Part shown: positions 47,466 to 55,548 of the stretch, piece by piece
Layout: each line of letters begins with the position of its first letter
Position numbering within the stretch: the first letter of the stretch is position 1
From: Lachnospiraceae bacterium
Lineage (GTDB): Bacteria; Bacillota; Clostridia; Lachnospirales; Lachnospiraceae
Direction of reading: 5' to 3'
Length of the DNA: 64,000 nucleotides
NCBI GenBank assembly: GCA_017465475.1
Contig: JAFTWC010000006.1
Location: forward strand, 1-64,000
Notes under the pieces: model-generated
Databases searched by the model: none
Seen by the model: the letters and a program-made list of their open reading frames with translations, nothing else
What the model was told of the DNA's origin: nothing
Made by a program: the position numbers and the translations under genes

Positions 47466-49106
47466 TTACGGAAGCATATCAACGTCGCCGAAAGTAGCTT
47501 CCCACTTTTCCTTACGCTCATCCATAATCTTCTGACCGCCAGCCTTTAAGTAATCGCTCATGTTTTCATCCCAAACCTTATCAAAATCAGCCGGGGAAGC
47601 AATTACGGACTTATCGAATGCAATATCTCTCTTCTCGCCAAGGGAGGTACCCATACCCTCTTCAGCACTGATTGCACCAACGTTTACATTCTTAACGGTG
47701 ATTGCATCATTGAGAGCAACTTCGATGGAAGTCTGTACATAAGACGGATCAACACCTGCATAGTTGTATGCTGCAGACTTAGCAGTATCCTCTGCATTCA
47801 TAAGGTTCAAACCGTTACAGGTAATGGTGTAGTCGATGTTCTGACCGGAGTTTTGGATTGCATTTCCGGTAGCCGGAATAATGGAAACACCGCCACCTGC
47901 TAACTTGGTGTGAGTCACACCTTCATCACCGATCTGTAAGTACTGGATGTTCTCCGGAGTACTGATCCAATCAAGGTACAATAAGGATGCAAGCGGCTCA
48001 TCATTGGTTGCAGGGAAGAAAATCTTACGGTCACCAGCGGAGCTGTAAGCACGCTTAGCGTAATCACCGTTGCTGTTTTCGAAGCAGTCGATTGCTACGA
48101 ATGCTGCGTCTTCGCCAACGATTCTCTTTAAGTTAGCCTGAATGCTGTCTTCACCGTTTCTGAACGGATAGTCCCAGTTATGCATGAATGCACCGACATA
48201 ACCAGCCTTGATCATATCATCTTCAGTGGTGTCGCCGCTTCCGTATAATGCGAAATCATCCCACATTAAACCATCGTTATACCACTTATTTAAAAGCTTA
48301 ATAGCGTCCTTGGTACCATTCTGGGTATACATTCTGTCATCAAAACCGTTAATATAGAATTCCTTATCAGTCATTGCAGGATCGATAAAGGATTCAATAA
48401 TGTTTGCTGCTCTCCAGCCTACATCGTAGCTTACAGAGAACGGAATCATCTTGTCTGCATCATCGCCAAGTAATACCTTTGCGTTATCCTTGAAAGCAAC
48501 AAGCATCTTCTCGAACTCAGCAGTGGTGGTCGGAGCCTTCATACCAAGCTTATCTAACCAGTCCTGACGAACAAAGGTATTGATTCTCTTAACATCAGCT
48601 CTCTTACCTTCGATAGCCCAAAGCTCATCGGTGTTCGGGTCCTGATCCCAGTAAATGTTGGTGTCACCAAGCCAGTTGTAAAGGTTCGGTAACTTATCCT
48701 TGTGTACTTCTAAGAACTGATTTAACTCAAGAACACCTTCCATACCTGCATAGGTCTGAATGGTCGGGTAGTCATAAGTTAAACAAATATCCGGTGCTGT
48801 ACCGCCTGCAAGCAAGTTGTTAATCTGCTGAACTTCTTCCCAACGGGATACAGCAACAAATTCAACCTCTACATTGTAGGTGTCCTTCATACCCTTCTTG
48901 ATGAAATCGGTATACATGTTGTTGGTCGGGTCGGAACCGCCGTCGTTTCCGCGGTCATACACCTCTACGGTAATCTTAACAGGTTCAACGAACTTACCGT
49001 CTTTGAACTCTGTACCGCTGGCAACTTCTTCTTTTTTGTCACCACATGCAGCTAAAGAAAAGCACATGCAGCAAGCAAGCAAAGCTGCTAAAATTTTCTT
49101 TTTCAT
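47466..49106 (-). CDS. Sugar ABC transporter solute-binding lipoprotein (LplA-like)
   Basis: A 546-residue lipoprotein (lipobox SLAAC, Cys21). The mature protein starts with the family-1 extracellular binding fold (VKITVEVYDRGNDGGSDPTNN, LLAGGTAPDICLTYDY). Its length (about 540) fits the LplA/YtcQ group that works with two permeases and a shared ATPase, so the missing ATPase gene is normal for the type (MsmX-like, elsewhere). Substrate unknown; xylan-derived oligosaccharides are a reasonable guess from the genome neighbourhood only. It is the last gene of its operon. Confidence 0.93.
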   Translation of the reverse strand: MKKKILAALLACCMCFSLAACGDKKEEVASGTEFKDGKFVEPVKITVEVYDRGNDGGSDPTNNMYTDFIKKGMKDTYNVEVEFVAVSRWEEVQQINNLLAGGTAPDICLTYDYPTIQTYAGMEGVLELNQFLEVHKDKLPNLYNWLGDTNIYWDQDPNTDELWAIEGKRADVKRINTFVRQDWLDKLGMKAPTTTAEFEKMLVAFKDNAKVLLGDDADKMIPFSVSYDVGWRAANIIESFIDPAMTDKEFYINGFDDRMYTQNGTKDAIKLLNKWYNDGLMWDDFALYGSGDTTEDDMIKAGYVGAFMHNWDYPFRNGEDSIQANLKRIVGEDAAFVAIDCFENSNGDYAKRAYSSAGDRKIFFPATNDEPLASLLYLDWISTPENIQYLQIGDEGVTHTKLAGGGVSIIPATGNAIQNSGQNIDYTITCNGLNLMNAEDTAKSAAYNYAGVDPSYVQTSIEVALNDAITVKNVNVGAISAEEGMGTSLGEKRDIAFDKSVIASPADFDKVWDENMSDYLKAGGQKIMDERKEKWEATFGDVDMLP

Positions 49107-49166
49107 TACTCTTCCTCCGTTATATAGTTTTTATTTGAATGAATGGATTGTCCTGCATCAACCCAA

Positions 49167-50045
49167 TTATTCCTTTACACCGCCCAGGGTTACACCGTGA
49201 ATGAAATACTTCTGTAACCAAGGGTAAATACATAAAATCGGGATGGTGGAAAACATTACGATGGCCGCCTTTAAAGATTCGGAAAGTCCCGGTGAAGAAA
49301 AGCCTTCCTGTGTTGCAACATCCACGCTGTTTACACTATTTAAAATGTTATATAAGAACAACTGTAACGGATAAAACTCCTGCTTCTTTATGGAAAGGTA
49401 CATCAATGCATCGGAATAACCGTTCCAACGTCCTACCGCATAGAACAATGCCAAGGTAGCAAATACCGGCTTGGACAACGGAATATAAATCCGCCATAAA
49501 ATGGAGAAATGACTTGCTCCGTCAATCTGAGCAGCTTCTCTGATACTCTCCGGAATTCCGTAGAAGAAGCTTCTCATAATAATCATGTTATATACACTTA
49601 AGCAACTCGGAATAATCAAAACAAGCGGATTATCCAAAAGATGCAGCTTCTGTAACAACAGATAATTCGGAATGGCACCTGCATTGAAGAACATGGTAAT
49701 AGTAATCAGGACATTGATTACCTGACGTCCCTTTAAATTTTCAAAAATCAACGGATACGCACATAACGTGGTCATGGCAAGAGACACAAACGTACAAATT
49801 ATGGTCAAAATAACAGTCCACACAAAAGACCAGATATACTTCATGTCCGTTAAAACCATTTTATAGGATTCCAAGTTCCAGCCCTTCGGCCATAAATACA
49901 CTTCACGCTTGATAAGAGCCTCCGTTGAACTTAAGGAACGTGCCAGAAGGTTCAGCATAGGCAACAAACAAACCGCACTGACCAATACACAAAAGACTAC
50001 AAAAATCCAGTCAGCTACTTTTAACTTTTTTGCTTTACTCTTCAT
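49167..50045 (-). CDS. Sugar ABC transporter permease (LplC/YtcP-like)
   Basis: A 292-residue permease with six hydrophobic segments and the EAA loop (SIREAAQIDGASHFSILWRIYIPLSKP) that docks to the ATPase. It begins with a short cytosolic Lys-rich stretch (MKSKAKKLKVADW). Gaps to the neighbours are 18 bp upstream and 60 bp downstream, consistent with one operon. Confidence 0.94.
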   Translation of the reverse strand: MKSKAKKLKVADWIFVVFCVLVSAVCLLPMLNLLARSLSSTEALIKREVYLWPKGWNLESYKMVLTDMKYIWSFVWTVILTIICTFVSLAMTTLCAYPLIFENLKGRQVINVLITITMFFNAGAIPNYLLLQKLHLLDNPLVLIIPSCLSVYNMIIMRSFFYGIPESIREAAQIDGASHFSILWRIYIPLSKPVFATLALFYAVGRWNGYSDALMYLSIKKQEFYPLQLFLYNILNSVNSVDVATQEGFSSPGLSESLKAAIVMFSTIPILCIYPWLQKYFIHGVTLGGVKE

Positions 50046-50062
50046 CTTTTTATCCTCCTATC

Positions 50063-51016
50063 CTACCAAATGCCTCGTTCGCCCATTTTGCGTGAAATCC
50101 AGTTTGCAAGCAACAGGAAGAACACACAAACAATGGACTGGAAGAAACCAATAGCGGTGGTAAGGGAGAACTTAAGACCCAAAATACCGTTTTTATAAAC
50201 AAAGGTAGATAATACTTCCGCCACATCCATAACTAAGTTGTTCTGTAATGCAAACGGACGGTCAAAACCGCTGCCCAAAATATTACCCAGGTTCATAATC
50301 AACAGAATAACAATGGTGGATTTGATACCAGGCAACGTAACATGCCAAATCTTACGCCATCTGCCTGCTCCGTCCACTTCCGCCGCCTCGTATAACTCCG
50401 GATTAATGCCGGCGATGGCTGCAAGATAAACAATGGAGTTCCATCCGAAGCTCTGCCAAATTCCCAAGAATATATATGTAAATATCCAGTGAACCGGTTC
50501 ATTTAAAAAAGGAACCGACTCCATTCCCAATTTATTCAGGAACAAGTTTACGAGACCGTTGCTCGGTGCAAACATTTGCAGGGCCAAACCGCAGATAATA
50601 ACCCAGGAAAGGAAATGCGGCATGTAGGCAATGGTTTGAACCACACGCTTAAAGCGCTTGAACACCAATTCGTTTAAAATCAGGGCAAAGATCACCGGGA
50701 TGGAAAATCCGATTACCAAATCCAAAAGATTTAATAAAATGGTATTCCGCAGTGCATCCAAAAAGTCCGGATTGGAAAATGCATCAATAAAATACTCAAA
50801 TCCGTGATTATCGGCAAGAGGCATCTCCCAGATACTTTTATTAATCTTATACTTTTTAAATGCAATCTGGATATACGACATCGGCGTATACTTAAAAATG
50901 GCCAGATATAACAACGGGAACAATAACATAACATAAAGCTGCCAATACTTCTTCATGTAGGTTTTAAATCCCACTTTATTCCGAGGTACAACAGCTGTGT
51001 CCTTTTGCTTTTTCAT
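50063..51016 (-). CDS. Sugar ABC transporter permease (LplB/YteP-like)
   Basis: A 317-residue permease with six hydrophobic segments and the EAA loop (INPELYEAAEVDGAGRWRKIWHVTLPGI). The YKINKSIWEMPLA region after the first helix is typical of the LplB group. The start is set at 51016 (MKKQKDTAVV); AGGAAGG lies about 11 nt upstream. Met codons further upstream are too close to the Shine-Dalgarno. First gene of the importer operon, divergent from the AraC regulator. Confidence 0.93.
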   Translation of the reverse strand: MKKQKDTAVVPRNKVGFKTYMKKYWQLYVMLLFPLLYLAIFKYTPMSYIQIAFKKYKINKSIWEMPLADNHGFEYFIDAFSNPDFLDALRNTILLNLLDLVIGFSIPVIFALILNELVFKRFKRVVQTIAYMPHFLSWVIICGLALQMFAPSNGLVNLFLNKLGMESVPFLNEPVHWIFTYIFLGIWQSFGWNSIVYLAAIAGINPELYEAAEVDGAGRWRKIWHVTLPGIKSTIVILLIMNLGNILGSGFDRPFALQNNLVMDVAEVLSTFVYKNGILGLKFSLTTAIGFFQSIVCVFFLLLANWISRKMGERGIW

Positions 51017-51041
51017 AGCTACTACCATCCTTCCTTTTCTC

Positions 51042-51116
51042 ATCTGTATCATTATATTATGTAAGTGCTTACATTTGCATGTCTCATATTGCTAAATAAC
51101 TTGTCGGATATTGCTA
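51042..51116 (-). promoter_or_regulatory. Importer promoter region with palindrome and AraC-type direct repeats
   Basis: On the minus strand a TATAAT lies near 51050-51056 with no good -35 (TGCAAA). Between them is the palindrome ATGTAAG-TG-CTTACAT (51059-51074). Further upstream are two exact ATATTGCTA direct repeats (51086-51094 and 51108-51116) whose starts are 22 bp apart, two helix turns, the usual spacing for AraC-family activators. Confidence 0.65.
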
Positions 51117-51262
51117 TCAAAGAAACATTCTTGCAAGAAAAACCGGTATGTGATACAATAAAACCGTGCATTTTGCATAATTATCCCCATATGAATCATA
51201 CAAAATTACCAAAAATAACCAATCACCCACCACAAGATTCGACATATGAAAGGAGCTTGACT

Positions 51263-52183
51263 TTGAGCCAGTCCGAAATACCGTTTTTTACGAAAGAAAT
51301 CCTTGCAAACTTCCGAACCATGCAGGACAGAGAATATATCAGAAGAACCGTAACCGGAGAATACGAGCCGGTAAATTTTCCGCCTAACTCCAGTTTTCGT
51401 TTTTGGGTTAACAAAGAATTCAGAAATTATGAAAAGCACTGGCACGCCTCAACGGAAATCATTGTTCCCATTGAAAATCGGATGATGGTACACGTGAAAC
51501 AGCAGGAATACATTATTAATCCGGGAGAAATCTTTGTTATTCCGGACGGCGAACTCCATGACCTGATCTGTATCGAAGAAGGAGTCCGACTGATTTTTTT
51601 ATTTAACTTATCCGTACTGCAACCAATCAGCGGATTTCCGTATCTTACTTCGACCTTTTCCCAACCGGTGTTAATCAAACCCACCGATGCTGTGTATCAC
51701 ACGGAAATGGAACTGCTCTATAAGATGTTTAACGATTATTACTGTCAAAGCAGTTTGCGGGAATTGATGATTTTTTCAAAAATGATTAATTTTCACGTGG
51801 AATACCAGGAAAACCACCCTCTCCTGACTTCGAATTCCCCGAAACAGTACGAAAAGAACGTTATGGATCGTTTAAATATGGTATTTTTCTATATCAACCA
51901 ACATTACGCAGAGGATATTCCTTTAGAAAAGGCTGCAGAGATTGCAGGTTTTTCCAAATACCATTTTGCCAGAGTCTTTAAAGAGTTTTCAGGCCAGACC
52001 TTTTTCGACTATTTATGTCTGCAACGGCTAAAATCCGCAGAGCGGCTTTTGCTGATTCCGGGAAAACCAATTACAGACATTGCTTATCAGTCCGGATTCG
52101 GCAGCTTGTGTGCTTTCAACCGGGCCTTTAAGAAAAAAAACAACTGTACTCCGTCGGAATACCGGGCAAGGACGGAGGAGTAA
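51263..52183 (+). CDS. AraC-family regulator of the sugar importer
   Basis: A 306-residue regulator when started at TTG 51263, which lies 7 nt after AAAGGAG; upstream Met codons (for example 51191) lack a ribosome binding site. The N-terminal cupin (KHWHASTEIIVPIENRMMVHV, VIPDGELHDLI) would bind a sugar. The C-terminal double helix-turn-helix spans about residues 205-303 (IPLEKAAEIAGFSKYHFARVFKEFSG and ITDIAYQSGFGSLCAFNRAFKKKNNCTPSEYR). It is divergent from the importer operon and probably binds the ATATTGCTA repeats in the shared region. Confidence 0.9.
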   Translation: MSQSEIPFFTKEILANFRTMQDREYIRRTVTGEYEPVNFPPNSSFRFWVNKEFRNYEKHWHASTEIIVPIENRMMVHVKQQEYIINPGEIFVIPDGELHDLICIEEGVRLIFLFNLSVLQPISGFPYLTSTFSQPVLIKPTDAVYHTEMELLYKMFNDYYCQSSLRELMIFSKMINFHVEYQENHPLLTSNSPKQYEKNVMDRLNMVFFYINQHYAEDIPLEKAAEIAGFSKYHFARVFKEFSGQTFFDYLCLQRLKSAERLLLIPGKPITDIAYQSGFGSLCAFNRAFKKKNNCTPSEYRARTEE

Positions 52184-52271
52184 GTTCCGCCCCACACTTT
52201 TCTCCGGTATCATAGGATGCACAGCTTCAAAAAAGGGATTAGAAATAACATAGCAACACCATAAAAAGCAG

Positions 52272-52298
52272 CTCCCGAGATAATCCTAATCTCGGGAG
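52272..52298. terminator. Terminator between the AraC and TPR-regulator genes
   Basis: A 10-bp perfect stem (CTCCCGAGAT/ATCTCGGGAG), TTCTTTG on the plus strand and CTGCTTTTT on the minus strand; likely serves both converging genes. Confidence 0.85.
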
Positions 52299-52342
52299 TT
52301 CTTTGTTCCGTTCTTATTTTGTAATCCAAAACCGTTCTAACA

Positions 52343-53278
52343 CTACGAATTCTTGATTTCTTCGATTCGGCGCATAGGATAAACACTCTCCAGTTCCATG
52401 TTGAAGCCGTGTTCTTCCAGCCAAACCAGAATTTCCTCATATTGCTTGATAGCCTTGTCCTTCTCACCCATAGATGCATACATCTCCGCCTTAGAATACA
52501 GATGAGAAATGCACGTAGAATCCTTAGGAATTTTGTCCCAATAAGAAATGGCTTCCTCATAGCGTCCCAGCTTGGCGCATAAGTCTCCAGCGGGTTCAAA
52601 TACCCAATCCTCACCCAATTCTTCATCCGGAACCGCAAGTGCAATTTCTATCTCTTTCCACGCTTCCTCTAACCGTCCTGCTCCTTCCAAAGCATAGGAA
52701 TAATATACATGAGCCCAACGGGCATTCGGCTCCTCTTCACACCATTTTTTACTTTCGGCGATGGCATCCTCCGTACGTCCGAGGGAAATCAAATACATCA
52801 CAAGGTCACGATGCGCGGCAAGCCAGGAACCACCACGTTGTTCTTTCCCCTCTTCCAAAGCCCGTCTGTAATAGCGCATGGCAAGTTCTCTGTCTTTATA
52901 CATCCGTATTCTGTGAAGTGCGGCATACTCCAGATAATCTCCTATACTCGCTTTTCCTGTCATAATCACTTCACGATACGCTTCCTCCGCACGCCTGAAG
53001 TCCTCATCCGTTCCGCTCTCATCTTCATAAATGGCATACAACTCCGCTCTTTCTGTTCCGTAGCCCGGATACTTTCTTTTCGGTACTCCCTGAAACAAAC
53101 TGTCGATGGTTACCCCAAAGCACTCCGCCATTGCCGGAAGCAACGAAATATCCGGGGAGGTAAGACCCTGCTCCCATTTTGATACCGCCTGTGCCGATAC
53201 ACCCAACAACTCACCAAGTGCTTCCTGGGATAAACGTTTCTGCAAGCGAAGCGTTTTGATGTTTTCATTCATTGTCAT
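52343..53278 (-). CDS. XRE-family regulator with TPR repeats
   Basis: A 311-residue protein. Residues 5-62 are an XRE helix-turn-helix (KTLRLQKRLSQEALGELLGVSAQAVSKWEQG). The rest is helical with TPR-type repeats (AMRYYRRALEEGKEQRG, RWAHVYYSYALEGAGRLEEAWKEIEIAL, GRYEEAISYWDKIP, GEKDKAIKQYEEIL). Such proteins may respond to a peptide or stress signal. The ATG at 53278 follows AAAGGAG at 8 nt. The gene stands alone. Confidence 0.9.
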   Translation of the reverse strand: MTMNENIKTLRLQKRLSQEALGELLGVSAQAVSKWEQGLTSPDISLLPAMAECFGVTIDSLFQGVPKRKYPGYGTERAELYAIYEDESGTDEDFRRAEEAYREVIMTGKASIGDYLEYAALHRIRMYKDRELAMRYYRRALEEGKEQRGGSWLAAHRDLVMYLISLGRTEDAIAESKKWCEEEPNARWAHVYYSYALEGAGRLEEAWKEIEIALAVPDEELGEDWVFEPAGDLCAKLGRYEEAISYWDKIPKDSTCISHLYSKAEMYASMGEKDKAIKQYEEILVWLEEHGFNMELESVYPMRRIEEIKNS

Positions 53279-53410
53279 AGGTATGACTCCTTTCCGCTTT
53301 TGATGAATTCAGTGTAGCATTCCTTTTCGGGAATCAGAAGCGAACAAACGGATTATGTTTTCCTCAACCGAAGGTTGTAAACGAGTTCGTTTCACTTTGC
53401 AGAGACTTTT

Positions 53411-54007
53411 CTACGCTTCATTCGCTTCCGCTCTTTCCAGAGCCATCCTCCACACAGGTGCAAAATAGGTCTGATAAAACACTGCCTCCTCGCAGTCCGG
53501 CTGTTTGACGATTCCGTTATTGACCAGCTTCCGGGCCATGTACTCATATAAGTCCTTAATCCGTTCCGGAGCCACCGTTTCATAGGAAATCAATTCAAAC
53601 TTCCCTTCCGCCTCGTACTTCATCAGTTCTTCGTACACATCCGGGATATACCGCGTCTCCGCAACTTCAGCATCCTTTTCGCTGTACCACATATCCTCTC
53701 GGCCCTCTACCCGGGCGAACCCCACTGTATGCGGAATACAATATAAATAGCCGGAAACGCCCTGATAAAAGGCCTTTAACTGACCCGGAAACTGTTCTTC
53801 ATAATATACTTTTCCGTTCTTAATAAAACTGGTCACATACTTTCCGGTCCTCTTATTATGTGCTGCATCCCAAATATAAAAAAGAGCATAGACCGGATTT
53901 GCCGTCAAATATACCACCATGGTATCTTCTGTTCCGTGCAGCTTTGATGTTGCCTGTAATGTCTCGATTCCCGAGGCATAAGAACCGTGAAATAAGTAAT
54001 TTTTCAT
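53411..54007 (-). CDS. Hypothetical protein with possible ADP-ribosyltransferase-like start
   Basis: A 198-residue soluble protein. The opening (KNYLFHGSYASGIETLQATS) resembles the LYHGT-type first motif of ADP-ribosyltransferase-like folds, and VVYLTANPVYALFYIWD could be the second (Tyr/Ser) strand; a closing Glu (EEAVFYQTYF or ISYETVAPE) is possible. I make this assignment by eye and with low confidence. The ATG at 54007 follows GGGAG at 8 nt. It is divergent from a HicB gene, with only 88 bp between the starts. Confidence 0.75.
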   Translation of the reverse strand: MKNYLFHGSYASGIETLQATSKLHGTEDTMVVYLTANPVYALFYIWDAAHNKRTGKYVTSFIKNGKVYYEEQFPGQLKAFYQGVSGYLYCIPHTVGFARVEGREDMWYSEKDAEVAETRYIPDVYEELMKYEAEGKFELISYETVAPERIKDLYEYMARKLVNNGIVKQPDCEEAVFYQTYFAPVWRMALERAEANEA

Positions 54008-54042
54008 TTTATCGTCTCCCATATAATATCTAATCCCCTTTC

Positions 54043-54071
54043 TCGACATACGTATTATTACGTATTATAAT
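54043..54071 (+). promoter_or_regulatory. HicB promoter with TACGTA operator
   Basis: TCGACA (54043-54048), 17-bp spacer, TATAAT (54066-54071). Almost the whole spacer is TACGTA-TTAT-TACGTA (54049-54064), a symmetric repeat likely bound by the HicB ribbon-helix-helix domain for self-repression. Confidence 0.7.
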
Positions 54072-54095
54072 TTGAAATATAATAAGGAGGTACAC

Positions 54096-54488
54096 ATGAA
54101 TACTCTCTTTTACTTTGCATTATTTCACACCGCCGAAGAAGGCGGCCTCTGGGTATCCTTCCCGGACTTTCCTGAATGTTTCACTCAAGGCGAAACCTTA
54201 GAAGAAACCTATGCCATGGTCGTGGATGCCTTGGGCCTTTGTGTCTCTGAATACACATCCCAAAACCTGCCGGAACCATCCCTTCCCTCTGACATCACCG
54301 TTCCGGAAGGTGCCACCCTTGCTCTTGTCTCCCTTGACTTAGTAGCTTACCGCCGCAAACACAATACAAAAGCAGTTAAGAAAACCTTAAGTATCCCGGA
54401 ATGGTTAAACGAAGAAGCTTTAGCCTTAGGGATCAACTTTTCTCAGGTATTACAAGAAGCTCTTCTTCAAAAAATCGAACCAAAATAA
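54096..54488 (+). CDS. hicB: HicB-type antitoxin, without neighbouring HicA
   Basis: A 130-residue HicB. The N-terminal partly degraded RNase H-like domain is visible (GGLWVSFPDFPECFTQGETLEETYAMVVDALGLCV) and the C-terminal ~45 residues are a ribbon-helix-helix DNA-binding region (KKTLSIPEWLNEEALALGINFSQVLQEAL). The ATG at 54096 follows AAGGAGG. HicB normally neutralises the small RNA-cutting toxin HicA; no HicA-like frame (about 60 residues with a conserved His) is found on either side. It may be an orphan regulator, or paired with the divergent gene. Confidence 0.92.
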   Translation: MNTLFYFALFHTAEEGGLWVSFPDFPECFTQGETLEETYAMVVDALGLCVSEYTSQNLPEPSLPSDITVPEGATLALVSLDLVAYRRKHNTKAVKKTLSIPEWLNEEALALGINFSQVLQEALLQKIEPK

Positions 54489-54523
54489 AGATTCTTCAAC
54501 GCAATTATTCTCTCCTCTTGTCG

Positions 54524-54818
54524 GTATATGCGCGGCGGCTCGGGCATGGCGAATTCTTACAAGTGAAGACACCTTTCCCTAATCAATTGAGGCGATTATT
54601 TATTGCATTGTTTGCCTTCCCAAAGGGGCGCGCCTTTAGCGCAGTCGAAATCACCTCCTAGCGGTTCTAAGTCTCGAGGTCTCACCCGAGAGACGTTTAG
54701 AACCGGTTGGAGGAAGTTTGACGGAGCGTTGCGCTCAGCAAACAAAACAATAAATAATCGCCTCAATTGATTTTAGAAAACTAGCGCACTTGTAAGAATG
54801 GGAGCCGCGCCCCTATAC
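54524..54818. repeat. Long hairpin element, copy B
   Basis: Fills the gap between hicB and ung. The two ends and nested arms fold on one centre near 54676: GTATA...GCGGC outer ends, ATTCTTACAAGTG (54553-54565) with 54787-54799, a perfect 25-bp arm at 54581-54605 with 54748-54772 (AATCAATTGAGGCGATTATT type), and GGTTCTAA (54663-54670) with 54697-54704. The left-end motif CGGGCATGGCGAATTCTTAC (54541-54560) matches copy A at 16 of 20 positions, all differences being transitions. The right end runs into the ung stop codon. No gene is seen inside. Confidence 0.82.
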
Positions 54819-55487
54819 ATCCTCTATCTGCCAATCAATCGGCTCTATACCATTCTCTTCCAAAAACGCATTAGCCTGGGAAAAATGCTTACACCCAAAG
54901 AACCCTCTGTGGGCAGACAGCGGACTGGGATGGGGTGCAGTAAATACCTTATGTTTCGGATTATCAAGCATACTCATCTTACTTTGGGCCGGACGTCCCC
55001 ACAAAAGGTATGCAATGGGCCGGTCTTCTTTATTTACCGCTTGAATAATGGCATCCGTAAACTTTTCCCAGCCCTTTCCCTGGTGGGAATTGGCCTGATG
55101 GGCACGGACCGTCAGCACTGTATTCAACAACAATACTCCCTGCTCCGCCCATTTCACCAAGTAGCCGTTATTCGGAATCCTGCAGCCCAAATCACTCTGC
55201 AACTCCTTATAGATATTCACCAAAGACGGCGGTATATCCACCTCCGGACGTACGGAAAAACAAAGTCCGTGGGCCTGTCCCACATTGTGATACGGGTCCT
55301 GGCCGATAATAACCACCTTTACCTTGGAAAGCGGCGTCAAATGTAGCGCCGAGAAAATCTCATCTGCCGGCGGAAATACCGCCACCTTGGAATACTCTTC
55401 CTTTACAAATTTATATAGCTCCGCATAATAGGGCTTCTTAAACTCGGCATTCATTGCCGGCAACCAATCGTTATCAATCGCAGCCAT
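54813..55487 (-). CDS. ung: Uracil-DNA glycosylase, family 1
   Basis: A 224-residue Ung, which removes uracil from DNA. Catalytic GQDPYHNVGQAHGLCFS, the uracil-binding LLLNTVLTVRAHQANSH, and the DNA-intercalation loop HPSPLSAHRGF are all present. The ATG at 55487 follows GGGAGGAG; the longer frame to 55517 lacks a site. It lies 61 bp downstream of rho on the same strand. The last codons overlap the right arm of hairpin element B. Confidence 0.96.
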   Translation of the reverse strand: MAAIDNDWLPAMNAEFKKPYYAELYKFVKEEYSKVAVFPPADEIFSALHLTPLSKVKVVIIGQDPYHNVGQAHGLCFSVRPEVDIPPSLVNIYKELQSDLGCRIPNNGYLVKWAEQGVLLLNTVLTVRAHQANSHQGKGWEKFTDAIIQAVNKEDRPIAYLLWGRPAQSKMSMLDNPKHKVFTAPHPSPLSAHRGFFGCKHFSQANAFLEENGIEPIDWQIEDV

Positions 55488-55548
55488 AAAACTCCTCCCG
55501 ATTGTTCTTTTTGTCATGGATACAAACTCTTCTTATGAAAAAGCGTCC

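Noticed and set aside
54401..54661. Plus-strand open frame running from hicB into hairpin element B
   Set aside because: Shadow of hicB, then repeat arms; no start site.
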